From NCBI GenBank assembly GCA_003171255.1, contig PMYK01000055.1:1-33041 (forward strand): DNA of 33,041 nt, read 5' to 3'. Numbering within the stretch: the stretch's first letter is position 1; each line of letters starts with the position of its first letter. Positions 23,680 to 30,742 of this stretch are shown one piece after another. Source of the stretch: Chloroflexota bacterium (GTDB taxonomy: Bacteria; Chloroflexota; Limnocylindria; Limnocylindrales; CSP1-4). The notes below the pieces were generated by a model. That model worked only from the letters and a program-made list of their open reading frames with translations, did not search any database and was not told the origin of the DNA. Position numbers and translations under genes: made by a program.

Positions 23680-25143
23680 GTGAAGCTCGAACCGACTCTG
23701 GAAGCCAACCGCTTGTTCGCGCCGGATCCCGCCCAGAGGCGGGTCGCCCGCGAACTCTACGACGCCGTCGCCGGCCTCCCGATCGTCAGCCCGCACGGCC
23801 ACGTGGACCCGCGACTACTTGCCGACCCGGACGCGACTTTCGGGACGCCGACGGACCTGTTCATCATTCCCGACCACTACATCTTGCGGATGCTTTACTC
23901 GCAGGGGATCCCGCTCGAGGCACTCGGAGTTCCCGTCCGAAACGGAAATTCGGCCGGCCCGGCGACCCAGACCGACCACCGCCGCGTCTGGCAGCTTTTC
24001 GCCGACAACCTCTTTCTGTTTCGGGCGACGCCGTCCGGCTTGTGGCTTGCGGACGAGCTCCGCGGTGTGTTCGGCATTGCGCAGCCGCTGACGAGCGACA
24101 ATGCGGCGGCCGTCTATGACGAGCTATCGGCGAAGCTTGCTCGTCCGGAATTCCGGCCGCGCGCCCTCTTCGAGCGGTTCGGCATCGAGACGCTCTGCAC
24201 GACGGACGATGCGGCCGACCCGCTCGTCGGCCACGGGGCGATCCGAGCATCTGGCTGGTCGGGCGACGTACGCCCGACCTTCCGGCCGGACGGTGTGGTT
24301 GACCTCCTCGCCCCCGGCTGGCGGGATCGGTTCGACGCCCTGTCGGAGGCAACCGGCCGGGAGATCACACGGACCGCCACGTTCCTAGCCGCCCTCGAGG
24401 AGCGCCGCTCGTTCTTCGTCACGATGGGTGCAGTCGCCGCGGATCACGGCGTCGAGTCGGCGTACACGGCGTCGCTCGACGAGGTCGAGGCCGACGCGAT
24501 CCTCGCCCGTGCCTTGCGCGGCGAGGCCACGCTCGAAGATGCCCGCCAATTCAGCGGTCACATACTGATCGAGCTCGCCCGGATGAGTGTCGAGGATGGG
24601 CTCGTCATGCAGCTCCACGTCGGCTCGCTCCGAAACCACAACCGGACCCTGTTCGAGCGATTCGGAGCCGACATGGGCGCGGATATACCGGTCGCCGCCG
24701 AGTTCACCCGCAACCTGCAGCCGCTCCTGGACCGGTTTGGGAACGATTCGCGGCTGAGGCTCATCGTATTCACGCTCGACGAGACCGCGTACGCGCGCGA
24801 GCTGGCACCGCTCGCCGGCCACTATCCCGCGCTTCGGCTCGGTCCGCCGTGGTGGTTCAACGACAGCTTGAATGGGATGGCCCGCTACTTCGATCAGGTG
24901 ATGGAAACTGCCGGGCTCCATAACACCGTGGGTTTCAATGACGACACGCGCGCCTTCTGCTCGATCCCTGTCCGCCACGATGTCTGGCGGCGGACAAGCG
25001 CGAATTGGCTCGCAGGCATGGTGATCCGCGGGATCGTTGAGGAATCCGAGGCGAGCATCATGGCTCACGAGATGGCGTATGGCCTGGCGAAGCGGGCCTA
25101 CCGCCTGGACGGCGGCGACACGGCCGTGGATCGACTCTCCTAG
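23680..25143 (+). CDS. uxaC: Uronate isomerase (glucuronate/galacturonate isomerase)
   Basis: This 487-residue amidohydrolase-superfamily enzyme converts D-glucuronate to D-fructuronate and D-galacturonate to D-tagaturonate. It has metal-site PHGHVDP with His39 and His41, DHYILRMLYSQGIPLE, IETLCTTDDAADPL, VMQLHVGSLRNHN, and PPWWFNDS followed by FNDDTRAFCSIPVRHDVWRR near the end. The HGHVDP variant differs from the HCHLSP of enterobacterial enzymes but is common in other phyla. Start: GTG 23680, with GAGAAGGG 5 nt before it. The GTG at 23674 is too close to that site, and the ORF-track start at 23113 crosses the uvrA stump. The products would normally go on to KDG, which the kinase and aldolase earlier in the window can use. 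No uronate reductase or dehydratase gene is in the window. Confidence 0.93.
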   Translation: MKLEPTLEANRLFAPDPAQRRVARELYDAVAGLPIVSPHGHVDPRLLADPDATFGTPTDLFIIPDHYILRMLYSQGIPLEALGVPVRNGNSAGPATQTDHRRVWQLFADNLFLFRATPSGLWLADELRGVFGIAQPLTSDNAAAVYDELSAKLARPEFRPRALFERFGIETLCTTDDAADPLVGHGAIRASGWSGDVRPTFRPDGVVDLLAPGWRDRFDALSEATGREITRTATFLAALEERRSFFVTMGAVAADHGVESAYTASLDEVEADAILARALRGEATLEDARQFSGHILIELARMSVEDGLVMQLHVGSLRNHNRTLFERFGADMGADIPVAAEFTRNLQPLLDRFGNDSRLRLIVFTLDETAYARELAPLAGHYPALRLGPPWWFNDSLNGMARYFDQVMETAGLHNTVGFNDDTRAFCSIPVRHDVWRRTSANWLAGMVIRGIVEESEASIMAHEMAYGLAKRAYRLDGGDTAVDRLS

Positions 25144-25149
25144 CGAACC

Positions 25150-25323
25150 GTGCACCTGTTGCCGTCCCAGGTGGCCGCGGGCGTCGCGGCGATTCTCGCC
25201 TCGTGCGAGGTGTTCGATCCGGCGACCGGCAAGCTGAGCCCGACAGGCTCGATGGCTATCGGGCGTCTGGGCAACTGCGCGATCATGATTCTCGACGGCC
25301 GCCCGACACAGCCGCTCAACTGA
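25150..25323 (+). pseudogene. Kelch-repeat fragment
   Basis: A 57-codon frame directly after uxaC contains CEVFDPATGKLSPTGSMAIGR and then ILDGRP. This matches one blade of the Kelch-like protein at 29390-30742, whose blades read ELYDPETGTFSPTGSM and [12 protein letters not shown]. It has no start signal, signal peptide or complete propeller and ends at TGA 25321. It is a stump of a gene of that family. Confidence 0.6.
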
Positions 25324-25380
25324 CCAGTGTCGGGTGGTTACGCCGGCGACCCGCGGGAGGTCGAGGTCATACCGTGAGCG

Positions 25381-26040
25381 AACGATGACGACCGTTGCCA
25401 CGACCTCGAGCATGACGAGCCGCTCGTCCACGAGGGAGCATTGGATGACCATCCAGACCGTCTTGGCGTCGTTCGGAGTCATCTCCCAGTTAGCTGGCGT
25501 GGGCGGCGTCGACGACATCACCATCACCGAGGCCGCCTGCCTCTACAACGACCGACCAGCCCAGGTGGCAGGGTCACGCTCGGTCGGATCGAGCGGGATC
25601 GTGGCGAGCTTGGTCGTCATCTCGCTCGCACGCGCGACGTGGTCACCTGCCAGACGGGGATGGCTCGACTCGACGCGGAATGACAGCTCGCTCGGGAGCC
25701 GGTCCAGACGGGCCGCCTGACCCCGCCAGAGGTCGTGGCCTACCTGCGACCGCTGCCGGCGCTGTGGGCCGACTCAGGCCCGGATGGACCTCAAGCCCTG
25801 GCTCTGGCCTTGTTCGCCCGCACCGAAGTGACAGGATTCGAACAAATGAGCTATCAGCTGACGCCAGAAGCAATCGAGCTTGGCCTCAACGCCGCACTGC
25901 CGCCCGTGTACGAACTCAAGGCATCGATTGCTGAGTTTGGTCGGGGCGAGAGGATTAGGGCCGACACACCGTCGTCATCTTTGCTGATCCCGGTAGCGAA
26001 CATACCGAGCTACGTTGGTCGGGTCTGGAAGACGGCTTGA
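25381..26040 (+). pseudogene. Large serine recombinase, C-terminal pseudogene with in-frame stop
   Basis: One frame from about 25381 to 26040 carries recombinase C-terminal signatures. DEPLVHEGALD lies at 25414. A coiled-coil-like stretch, RIERDRGELGRHLAR, leads to LAREPVQTGRLTPPEVVAYLRPLPALW. Next is GPDGPQALALALFARTEVTGF and then LTPEAIELGLNAALP. The frame is broken by TGA at 25681-25683, just before QLAREP, and the catalytic serine domain and zinc-ribbon cysteines are absent. It ends AEFGRGERIRADTPS, where the DNA coincides with the tRNA-3'-end-like repeat at 25938. Such enzymes integrate mobile elements. This copy cannot be active, and its upstream limit is uncertain. Confidence 0.6.
25938..25956. 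repeat. att-like repeat copy A (tRNA 3'-end-like)
   Basis: TGGTCGGGGCGAGAGGATT. On the minus strand this reads as ...CTCTCGCCCCGACCA, the form of a tRNA 3' end with CCA (tRNA-Pro-like acceptor). On the plus strand it encodes FGRGERI at the recombinase pseudogene's end. After ATT the tRNA resemblance stops abruptly, as at an integration crossover. Confidence 0.5.
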
Positions 26041-26156
26041 GGGCGTTCGTTCCAAACCGTGGGGGTCAAGAACCCGGATATGGGCATTCCAGTTTCCGGA
26101 CGGTCACGAATCTGAGTTACTGATCCCCACGGGTCGCCGCCTTGAGTTGGTCATGG

Positions 26157-27173
26157 CTAAGCTTTGGCGCCCGCCGCGCTCATCGCCACGACCACCTTAC
26201 CGTGGGCATGACGCGTCTCGAGGTGTCGAAGCGCGTCGGCCGCCTGGGCGAGCGGGTAGCTCCGGTCCATGACCGGTCGCAGCTTGCCCTCCTCGACGAG
26301 ATTCTTGATGAGCAGCAGATCTTCGGCCTTCGTCTGCGCGACCATCGTCAGGACTCGAGGGCCAAGGAATCTCGACTGGAGCCTTGCCCCGAGGATCTGC
26401 GCTATTGGCCCGAGGACCCGCCCCCCTCCGGCGCCCACAAGCACCAATGTTCCGCTGGGCTCAAGGGCTCTGCAGAGCGATCTCAGTGAGCGATTCCCGG
26501 CCGTATCGATCAGCAGGTCATACCCTCTGCCCTGCTTGGTAAAGTCCTCGCGCTCGTAATCGATCACCTCGTCGGCACCAAGTGAGCGGACCATCTCTGA
26601 GCTTGCGGCGCTGCAGACCCCGGTTACCGCCGACGCACCCAGGGCCTTCGCGAGCTGAACTGCGAACGAGCCCACACCGCCGGCGGCGCCGTTGACGATT
26701 ACTCGCTGGCCGGACCGGAGACCGCCGACGTCGCGCAGGCCCTGGAGGGCCGTCAGAGCCGCCATCGGGAGAGCCGCGGCCTGCTCGAAGCCGATGTTGG
26801 TGGGCTTGGGCGCGACGGCGCCGGCTGACACGGCTACAAGATCGGCTAGGCCACCGAGCCCGACCGTGCCAAAGACCTCATCGCCGGCGCGGAAGCCTGT
26901 GACGTTTGGGCCGACGGCCTCGACCACGCCGGCTACGTCCGAGCCCAGGATCACCGGTCGACGAGGCTTGCGGAGCCCCAGGCCCATCATCGGACGGGCG
27001 ACATACGGATCGCCGTGCAGGAAATGGAGATCGTACGGATTGAGGCCGACGGCTCGAACCCGAACCAGGATCTGCCCATCCCCGGCAACCGGCGGCTCTA
27101 CATCGGTCGATTCCAGAACCTCCGGGCCGCCGTATCGCCGGAAGACCAGAGCCCGCATTCTGTCGCCGCTCAT
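26157..27173 (-). CDS. Zinc-free MDR-family NAD(P)H oxidoreductase (quinone reductase-like)
   Basis: A 338-residue medium-chain dehydrogenase/reductase. The GroES-like N-terminal domain starts MRALVFRRYGGPEVLE and includes VLVRV-type strands and GSDVAGVVEAVG. The nucleotide-binding domain carries VIVNGAAGGVGSFAVQLAKALGA and VTGVCSAASSEMVRSLGADEVIDY. The structural-zinc cysteine cluster and catalytic-zinc ligands of alcohol dehydrogenases are not apparent. That fits the quinone-oxidoreductase/reticulon-4-interacting-protein-like branch, which reduces quinones or enones with NADPH. The start is ATG 27173 with GGAGG 5 nt upstream. It is divergent from a TetR gene with paired operators between them, so it is probably repressed by that TetR and induced by its ligand. 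Confidence 0.88.
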   Translation of the reverse strand: MSGDRMRALVFRRYGGPEVLESTDVEPPVAGDGQILVRVRAVGLNPYDLHFLHGDPYVARPMMGLGLRKPRRPVILGSDVAGVVEAVGPNVTGFRAGDEVFGTVGLGGLADLVAVSAGAVAPKPTNIGFEQAAALPMAALTALQGLRDVGGLRSGQRVIVNGAAGGVGSFAVQLAKALGASAVTGVCSAASSEMVRSLGADEVIDYEREDFTKQGRGYDLLIDTAGNRSLRSLCRALEPSGTLVLVGAGGGRVLGPIAQILGARLQSRFLGPRVLTMVAQTKAEDLLLIKNLVEEGKLRPVMDRSYPLAQAADALRHLETRHAHGKVVVAMSAAGAKA

Positions 27174-27196
27174 CTAGGCCTCCATGTGTGCTACGT

Positions 27197-27211
27197 TCGT
27201 ACGGTGTACGA
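27197..27211. promoter_or_regulatory. TetR operator copy 1, TCGTACGGTGTACGA
   Basis: A perfect 6-bp inverted repeat (TCGTAC/GTACGA) around a GGT centre lies 24 nt from the oxidoreductase start. Its nearly identical partner lies 35 bp away centre to centre. It is very probably bound by the divergently encoded TetR protein. Confidence 0.75.
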
Positions 27212-27231
27212 TATCCGCAAGTCAACGATAT

Positions 27232-27246
27232 TCGTACGGCGTACGA
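27232..27246. promoter_or_regulatory. TetR operator copy 2, TCGTACGGCGTACGA
   Basis: The same 6-bp arms as copy 1 around a GGC centre, 25 nt upstream of the tetR start. Both copies are preceded by T, giving TTCGTACGGYGTACGA. Together they could close both divergent promoters. Confidence 0.75.
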
Positions 27247-27271
27247 CTGTCAAGACGTGCTGGAGGATTCC

Positions 27272-27964
27272 GTGGTGAGCCCAGGCACCGATAGCGTGGC
27301 GTCAGGCAGGGAACGCCTGAGCATGGCTCGTGTGCTCAAAGCTGCGATCACGATGGCCGATGAGTCCGGGCTCGATGGTCTGACCATGCGCCGGCTCGCG
27401 CGGTCGCTCGGCTCCGAGGCCATGTCGCTCTACTACTACGTCAAGAGCAGGGACGCTCTGCTCGATGAGATCCTCGACGCAGTGGTCGGTGAGATCGGGC
27501 CTGTGGCGGGCGGGTCCGGCTGGAAGGACGAGATCAGGCAGATTGCGATCTCGGCCTACGAGATGCTGGAGCGGCACCCGTGGGCGGCAGCATTGATGAT
27601 GTCGCCAACCCGTGTCAGGAGCGCGCGGATGCGCTTCATGGAGTCGCTGCTAGGGCGACTTCGACAGGCCGGCTTCTCAGCCGAGATGACAGACCGGGCC
27701 TATCACGCGCTCGACAGCCACATCATCGGCTCGACGCTCTGGGAGACGGGATACTCGTCCGGGTCGAGCGGCCTCGACGACTACGCGGAGCAGTTCCTGC
27801 GCGCCTTCTCTGAGGACGAGTTCCCGTACCTAGCGGAGCACGTGACACAGCATGTGGAGGAGATACCTGCCGCCGGCGACCCGACGTTCGCCTTCGGGCT
27901 CGACCTGATCCTCGACGGCCTCGAGCGGTTGCTCGCCGAAGCGACGCCGGCAGAGCCAATGTGA
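27272..27964 (+). CDS. TetR/AcrR-family transcriptional regulator
   Basis: A 230-residue repressor. The N-terminal helix-turn-helix (about 15-62) includes ITMADESGLDGLTMRRLARSLGSEAMSLYYYVKSRDALLDEIL. The YYYVKSRDALLD wing is the TetR/TetR_C-type signature. The ligand domain follows, with AALMMSPTRVRSARMRFMESLL. Start: GTG 27272 (GGAGG 5 nt upstream) or the adjacent GTG 27275. The ORF-track start at 27188 lies inside the operator region and is rejected. It is divergent from the MDR oxidoreductase and probably controls that gene and itself. It may sense an electrophilic or aromatic compound, but this is inference. Confidence 0.9.
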   Translation: MVSPGTDSVASGRERLSMARVLKAAITMADESGLDGLTMRRLARSLGSEAMSLYYYVKSRDALLDEILDAVVGEIGPVAGGSGWKDEIRQIAISAYEMLERHPWAAALMMSPTRVRSARMRFMESLLGRLRQAGFSAEMTDRAYHALDSHIIGSTLWETGYSSGSSGLDDYAEQFLRAFSEDEFPYLAEHVTQHVEEIPAAGDPTFAFGLDLILDGLERLLAEATPAEPM

Positions 27965-28177
27965 TGGCCCCGGTCGTGGAGGCAATTGGAGGCTTGCGGC
28001 GGTTAGGGACGTGTCGAAGCCTGTCGGGTGCAGTTATTCGGTCGTGAGGTCGGCCACGGGTGGCCGGGTATTGGCCGAGGGGGTTAGAAACCCAGATTCG
28101 AACCGCGACTGTCGCGCTGGAGGTTGGTGATCGCTCGCGCGGCGATTCAACGCGCGGGTAGGCGTCACCTACCTGAA

Positions 28178-28200
28178 TGATCGGGGCGAGAGGAGTAGCG
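28178..28200. repeat. att-like repeat copy B
   Basis: TGATCGGGGCGAGAGGAGTAGCG. It matches copy D at 29064 over about 23 bases with two to three differences and encodes DRGERSS in the frame matching the recombinase end. Confidence 0.5.
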
Positions 28201-28355
28201 CCGCAGGTAACCCACTCATCGGGGATCTGAATCCCGCGTCTCTACCGCGGCCGTGTCCTCGTCACCACGGGCGGCGCCATGCCACCGCTGCGCTCGGTGC
28301 GCTCTGCAGGTGACGCGTTGGCCTCGTCCGTGGTTCATCGGATGTGCTGGGTATC

Positions 28356-28377
28356 TTCGGGGCGAGAAGAGTCAGCG
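28356..28377. repeat. att-like repeat copy C (degenerate)
   Basis: TTCGGGGCGAGAAGAGTCAGCG shares the GGGGCGAGA core with copies A, B and D but has several substitutions. It may be an eroded copy or chance resemblance. Confidence 0.3.
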
Positions 28378-28536
28378 TCTGGGCGATCAAGGTTCTGCTG
28401 CGCCTGTTGGATAGGGGCGCAGCGATTCGCCGAAGTCCGCCTGCATCCTCTATCTCGGTACCAGGTGCCAGGCGACGAAGGACCGACGGCTCCGCGTGAG
28501 GAGCCCGGTGGGGCTGGCACCCTCCCGACCTCGGGC

Positions 28537-28920
28537 TCAGGCGTCGCCAGCCCGGCGCAGGCGCTCGAGCTCGCGCCGGAGACGCTTGCCGGGCCGGCCC
28601 TCCCCGCGGATGCGCATCATCCCCGGCCCGGCCTCCGTTACGACCGGCGGGCTGTGGTCCACATAGCAGGTCGCGGCGGCGGGGGCCCCGACCCGCGACT
28701 CGATCGGCCGCACGACCTCGATGATGCGCTCGCGATCCGCGATGAGGGCCTCCACCCGATCACCTGCGCGAACTTTGGTCGACGGCTTGGCCGGCGACCC
28801 GTTCACGATGACGTGGCCGCCGTCGCACAGCCCTGTCGCGAGCGGGCGGGTCTTCACGAGGCGCACCGCGCACAGCCAGCGGTCAATGCGCGTCTCGTCG
28901 GCGGCGGTGGGATCAGTCAC
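28537..28920 (-). CDS. S4-domain RNA-binding protein (HslR/RqcP-like)
   Basis: A 127-residue basic protein whose N-terminal S4 RNA-binding domain (about 10-60) reads RIDRWLCAVRLVKTRPLATGLCDGGHVIVNG and then KVRAGDRVEAL. The C-terminal part is basic (GRPGKRLRRELERLRR). Bacterial Hsp15/HslR and RqcP proteins of this size bind the 50S subunit carrying a stalled peptidyl-tRNA and assist nascent-chain rescue. The family match is clear, but whether this one does the HslR or RqcP job is not. The start is GTG 28920, without a strong ribosome-binding site. It is the only apparently intact gene between repeat copies B and D. Confidence 0.82.
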   Translation of the reverse strand: MTDPTAADETRIDRWLCAVRLVKTRPLATGLCDGGHVIVNGSPAKPSTKVRAGDRVEALIADRERIIEVVRPIESRVGAPAAATCYVDHSPPVVTEAGPGMMRIRGEGRPGKRLRRELERLRRAGDA

Positions 28921-29022
28921 GCGATCAATGATCCCACGGGTGGAGGAGGCGTCGCGGCGCCAACTGCCGCCTGTCGCGGTTCGCCGATGGCTGGATCGGG
29001 CTTCTCGCCCGGCAACAAGAAA

Positions 29023-29043
29023 GCCGGACCGCTAAGGTCCGGC
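29023..29043 (-). terminator. Intrinsic terminator on the minus strand
   Basis: GCCGGACC-TTAGC-GGTCCGGC, a perfect 8-bp stem, is followed on the minus strand by TTTCTTGTT. It lies 347 nt downstream of the Kelch gene. It may end that operon or a short RNA encoded between. Confidence 0.75.
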
Positions 29044-29063
29044 TCGAACGTGTCTCACAGAAA

Positions 29064-29087
29064 TGGTCGGGGCGAGAGGAGTGGCGG
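29064..29087. repeat. att-like repeat copy D
   Basis: TGGTCGGGGCGAGAGGAG followed by TGGCGG. It is identical to copy A over the first 17 bases (including the CCA complement TGG) and to copy B through GAGAGGAGT. In one frame it encodes NGRGERSGG. Confidence 0.5.
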
Positions 29088-29389
29088 CCACGCTTTCCAA
29101 CTGACCTACGCGATCGTGCCGGAAGCTGGCTGCTGGTCGAGGTAGCGTAGTCGGGGCCCGCCGCCATCGCGATCGCCGGGTATGAGCATCAGCAGCAACG
29201 CAAGGCAGCGTCCAGGGATTGGCGTCCACAGCGGACTGTGGAGCTGGTCCGAAGAGGCTCAGCGCGCCCGATAGTGCCGCTTCGAGACGGTCAAGGCCGC
29301 AGCGGCCCGACGTCTCCCGTCCGCAGACGCGACACCCAGCCAGCTCGACCGCGAGTGCAGTGGCCGCGAACCTTCTCCTGAAAGCAGTC

Positions 29390-30742
29390 CTACGGTTGGT
29401 ACAGCTCGGCAGAGCTGAGTGGGTTGACTACGCTGTTACCCAGGCTGTCATAACCTCCGGCGATGAGGACGCGGCCGTCGGAAAGCAGGGTCGCCGTATG
29501 GTCGACACGAACGGTGGTCATGGAGCCGGTCGGACTGAAGGTGCCGGTCTTGGGGTCATACAGCTCGGCCGACGCGGGGATGTTGCCCGCGAGGATAGCT
29601 CCCGGGCTGGCGCTGCCTCCGGCGATCAGGCTGGGGTCGCTGCCTCCGGCGATCAGGACGCGGCCGTCCGAAAGCAGGGTTGCCGTGTGGCTGATACGAG
29701 CGGTGGCCATGGCGCCGGTCGGACTGAAGGTGCCGGTCTCGGGGTCATACAGCTCGGCTGAGGCGAGGACCTTGACCGCGAGGACATCTCCCGTGCTGTC
29801 GCCGCCTCCGGCGATCAGGACGCGGCCGTCCGAAAGCAGGGTTGCCGTTTGACCGACACGAGGCGTGGTCATGGAGCCGGTCGGACTGAAGGTGCCCGTC
29901 TCGGGGTCGTACAGTTCGGCTGAGGCGAGGCTCATTGTCAGCGGGCGAGTCGTCGTGCCGTCATAACCTCCAACGATCAGGACGCGGCCGTCCGAAAGCA
30001 GGGTTGCCGTATCTACGATACGAGCGGTAGTCATCAAACCTGTGGCCGCAAATGCGTTGGTGGAAGGGTCGTAAAGCAACGACGGTTGGGAACCGACCCC
30101 ACGGGCGACCAGCACACGGCCGTCGTTGAGCAGAGTGGCGGTGCAGAACTCGCAGCCGGTCGAGCCACCGCCCGTAATCGGACCAATTGCGCTGAAGAGA
30201 CCCGTGGACGGGTCGTATACGTCGGCAAGCTGCGACCCGCAGCCCACACTTGCATCACAACCTATGACCAGGACGCGACCGCTCATGAGCAGGACGCTGG
30301 TGATCGGTACCCCAGACACGTGTGGAGATCCGGTGAGAGTGAACTTGCCGGTCGCCGGATCGTAAAGCTCCGCCGAGGGAGCGGTGGCGAGGTTGTTGGC
30401 AGCATTCCCGCCGACCACAAGTACGCGCCCGTCCCTGAGCAAAGTCGCCGACGCTTGCTGGCGCGCCCCATTCATGGACCCCGTGGCGGAGAACGTCTGG
30501 TGTGAAGCTGTCGCGGCGGCCGACGGCTTCGCGCCAGCAGAGCCGTGCTGCCACGGCCCAAAGGTCGATGAGCCGACGACGACCACGAGCCCGACAACCA
30601 GAACTGCGGCAGCCCAGCCCAAGGGCAATCCGCTTGCCCGGACGGGTGTGCGGCCCATCGCCAGATCAGGAAACTCCCGGTTGTAGGTCCGCTGGTCGGA
30701 CGGCCTGGTTCGGAGCAGCTCTTCGAGGCGTTCTGGGGTCAT
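29390..30742 (-). CDS. Membrane-anchored Kelch-propeller protein coupled to an ECF sigma factor
   Basis: A 450-residue protein. Residues 1-40 are cytoplasmic (MTPERLEELLRTRPSDQRTY), 41-59 form one transmembrane helix (LGWAAAVLVVGLVVVVGSS), and ~65-85 are an Ala/Ser/Thr tether. From ~85 to 450 run seven Kelch-like repeats with [14 protein letters not shown] and SAELYDPETGTFSPTGSM. A closed beta-propeller outside the cell is expected; the last repeat ends at SSAELYQP. The start overlaps the sigma-factor stop as ATGA, so the two proteins are made together. Position and topology match an anti-sigma factor, but the cytoplasmic part is very short and lacks the HxxxCxxC zinc motif. The propeller could sense a polysaccharide or surface ligand. 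This role is inference; the domain reading is direct. Confidence 0.82.
   Translation of the reverse strand: MTPERLEELLRTRPSDQRTYNREFPDLAMGRTPVRASGLPLGWAAAVLVVGLVVVVGSSTFGPWQHGSAGAKPSAAATASHQTFSATGSMNGARQQASATLLRDGRVLVVGGNAANNLATAPSAELYDPATGKFTLTGSPHVSGVPITSVLLMSGRVLVIGCDASVGCGSQLADVYDPSTGLFSAIGPITGGGSTGCEFCTATLLNDGRVLVARGVGSQPSLLYDPSTNAFAATGLMTTARIVDTATLLSDGRVLIVGGYDGTTTRPLTMSLASAELYDPETGTFSPTGSMTTPRVGQTATLLSDGRVLIAGGGDSTGDVLAVKVLASAELYDPETGTFSPTGAMATARISHTATLLSDGRVLIAGGSDPSLIAGGSASPGAILAGNIPASAELYDPKTGTFSPTGSMTTVRVDHTATLLSDGRVLIAGGYDSLGNSVVNPLSSAELYQP
29461..30034. repeat. Near-identical DNA repeats in the Kelch gene
   Basis: Units starting CGAT(C/G)AGGACGCGGCCGTC at about 29461, 29650, 29811 and 29974 repeat at roughly 160-190 bp. 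The first three share long near-identical stretches such as GCCGGTCGGACTGAAGGTGC. Identity is much higher than protein constraint would need. This points to recent duplication or gene conversion of propeller blades. Confidence 0.8.

Larger units (their letters stand above)
27965..28536. other. 572-bp gene-free stretch with tRNA-like debris
   Basis: No credible gene. It contains a perfect hairpin CGGCCAC-GG-GTGGCCG near 28060 and GGGTT-AGA-AACCC at 28081-28093. CCAGATTCGAACCGCG follows, whose minus strand reads GGTTCGAATC like a tRNA T-loop. The repeat copies B and C are at 28178 and 28356. ATCTGAATCCCGCG near 28224 is another weak T-arm echo. None folds into a complete tRNA by eye. Confidence 0.35.
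28921..29389. other. 469-bp spacer between the S4 gene and the Kelch gene
   Basis: No gene is supported. It holds a minus-strand terminator (29023-29043), repeat copy D, and a minus-strand stretch near 29096-29115 reading GCGTAGGTCAGTTGGAAA, which resembles a tRNA D-arm. A perfect hairpin TCCACAG-CGGA-CTGTGGA lies at 29225-29242. A plus-strand frame ending at 29145 reads NGRGERSGGHAFQLTYAIV and may be another recombinase C-terminal stub. Confidence 0.35.

Noticed and set aside
25324-25380. Separate small gene between the Kelch stub and the recombinase pseudogene
   Set aside because: Stops in the relevant frames, no ribosome-binding site and no recognisable motif.
24385-25527. 380-codon minus-strand ORF with a protein-like N-terminus
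   Set aside because: Mostly antisense to uxaC. The N-terminal 70 residues look plausible but are antisense to the recombinase pseudogene frame and match nothing known to me.
28081-28110. Possible tRNA (GGTTCGAATC T-loop on the minus strand)
   Set aside because: The T-stem pairs poorly, and no acceptor or anticodon arm could be found at the right spacing; kept only as tRNA-like debris.
29064-29130. Possible complete tRNA on the minus strand (D-arm-like GCGTAGGTCAGTTGG plus CTCTCGCCCCGACCA end)
   Set aside because: The distance between the two arms is too short for an anticodon arm plus T-arm, and the 5' acceptor strand does not pair.
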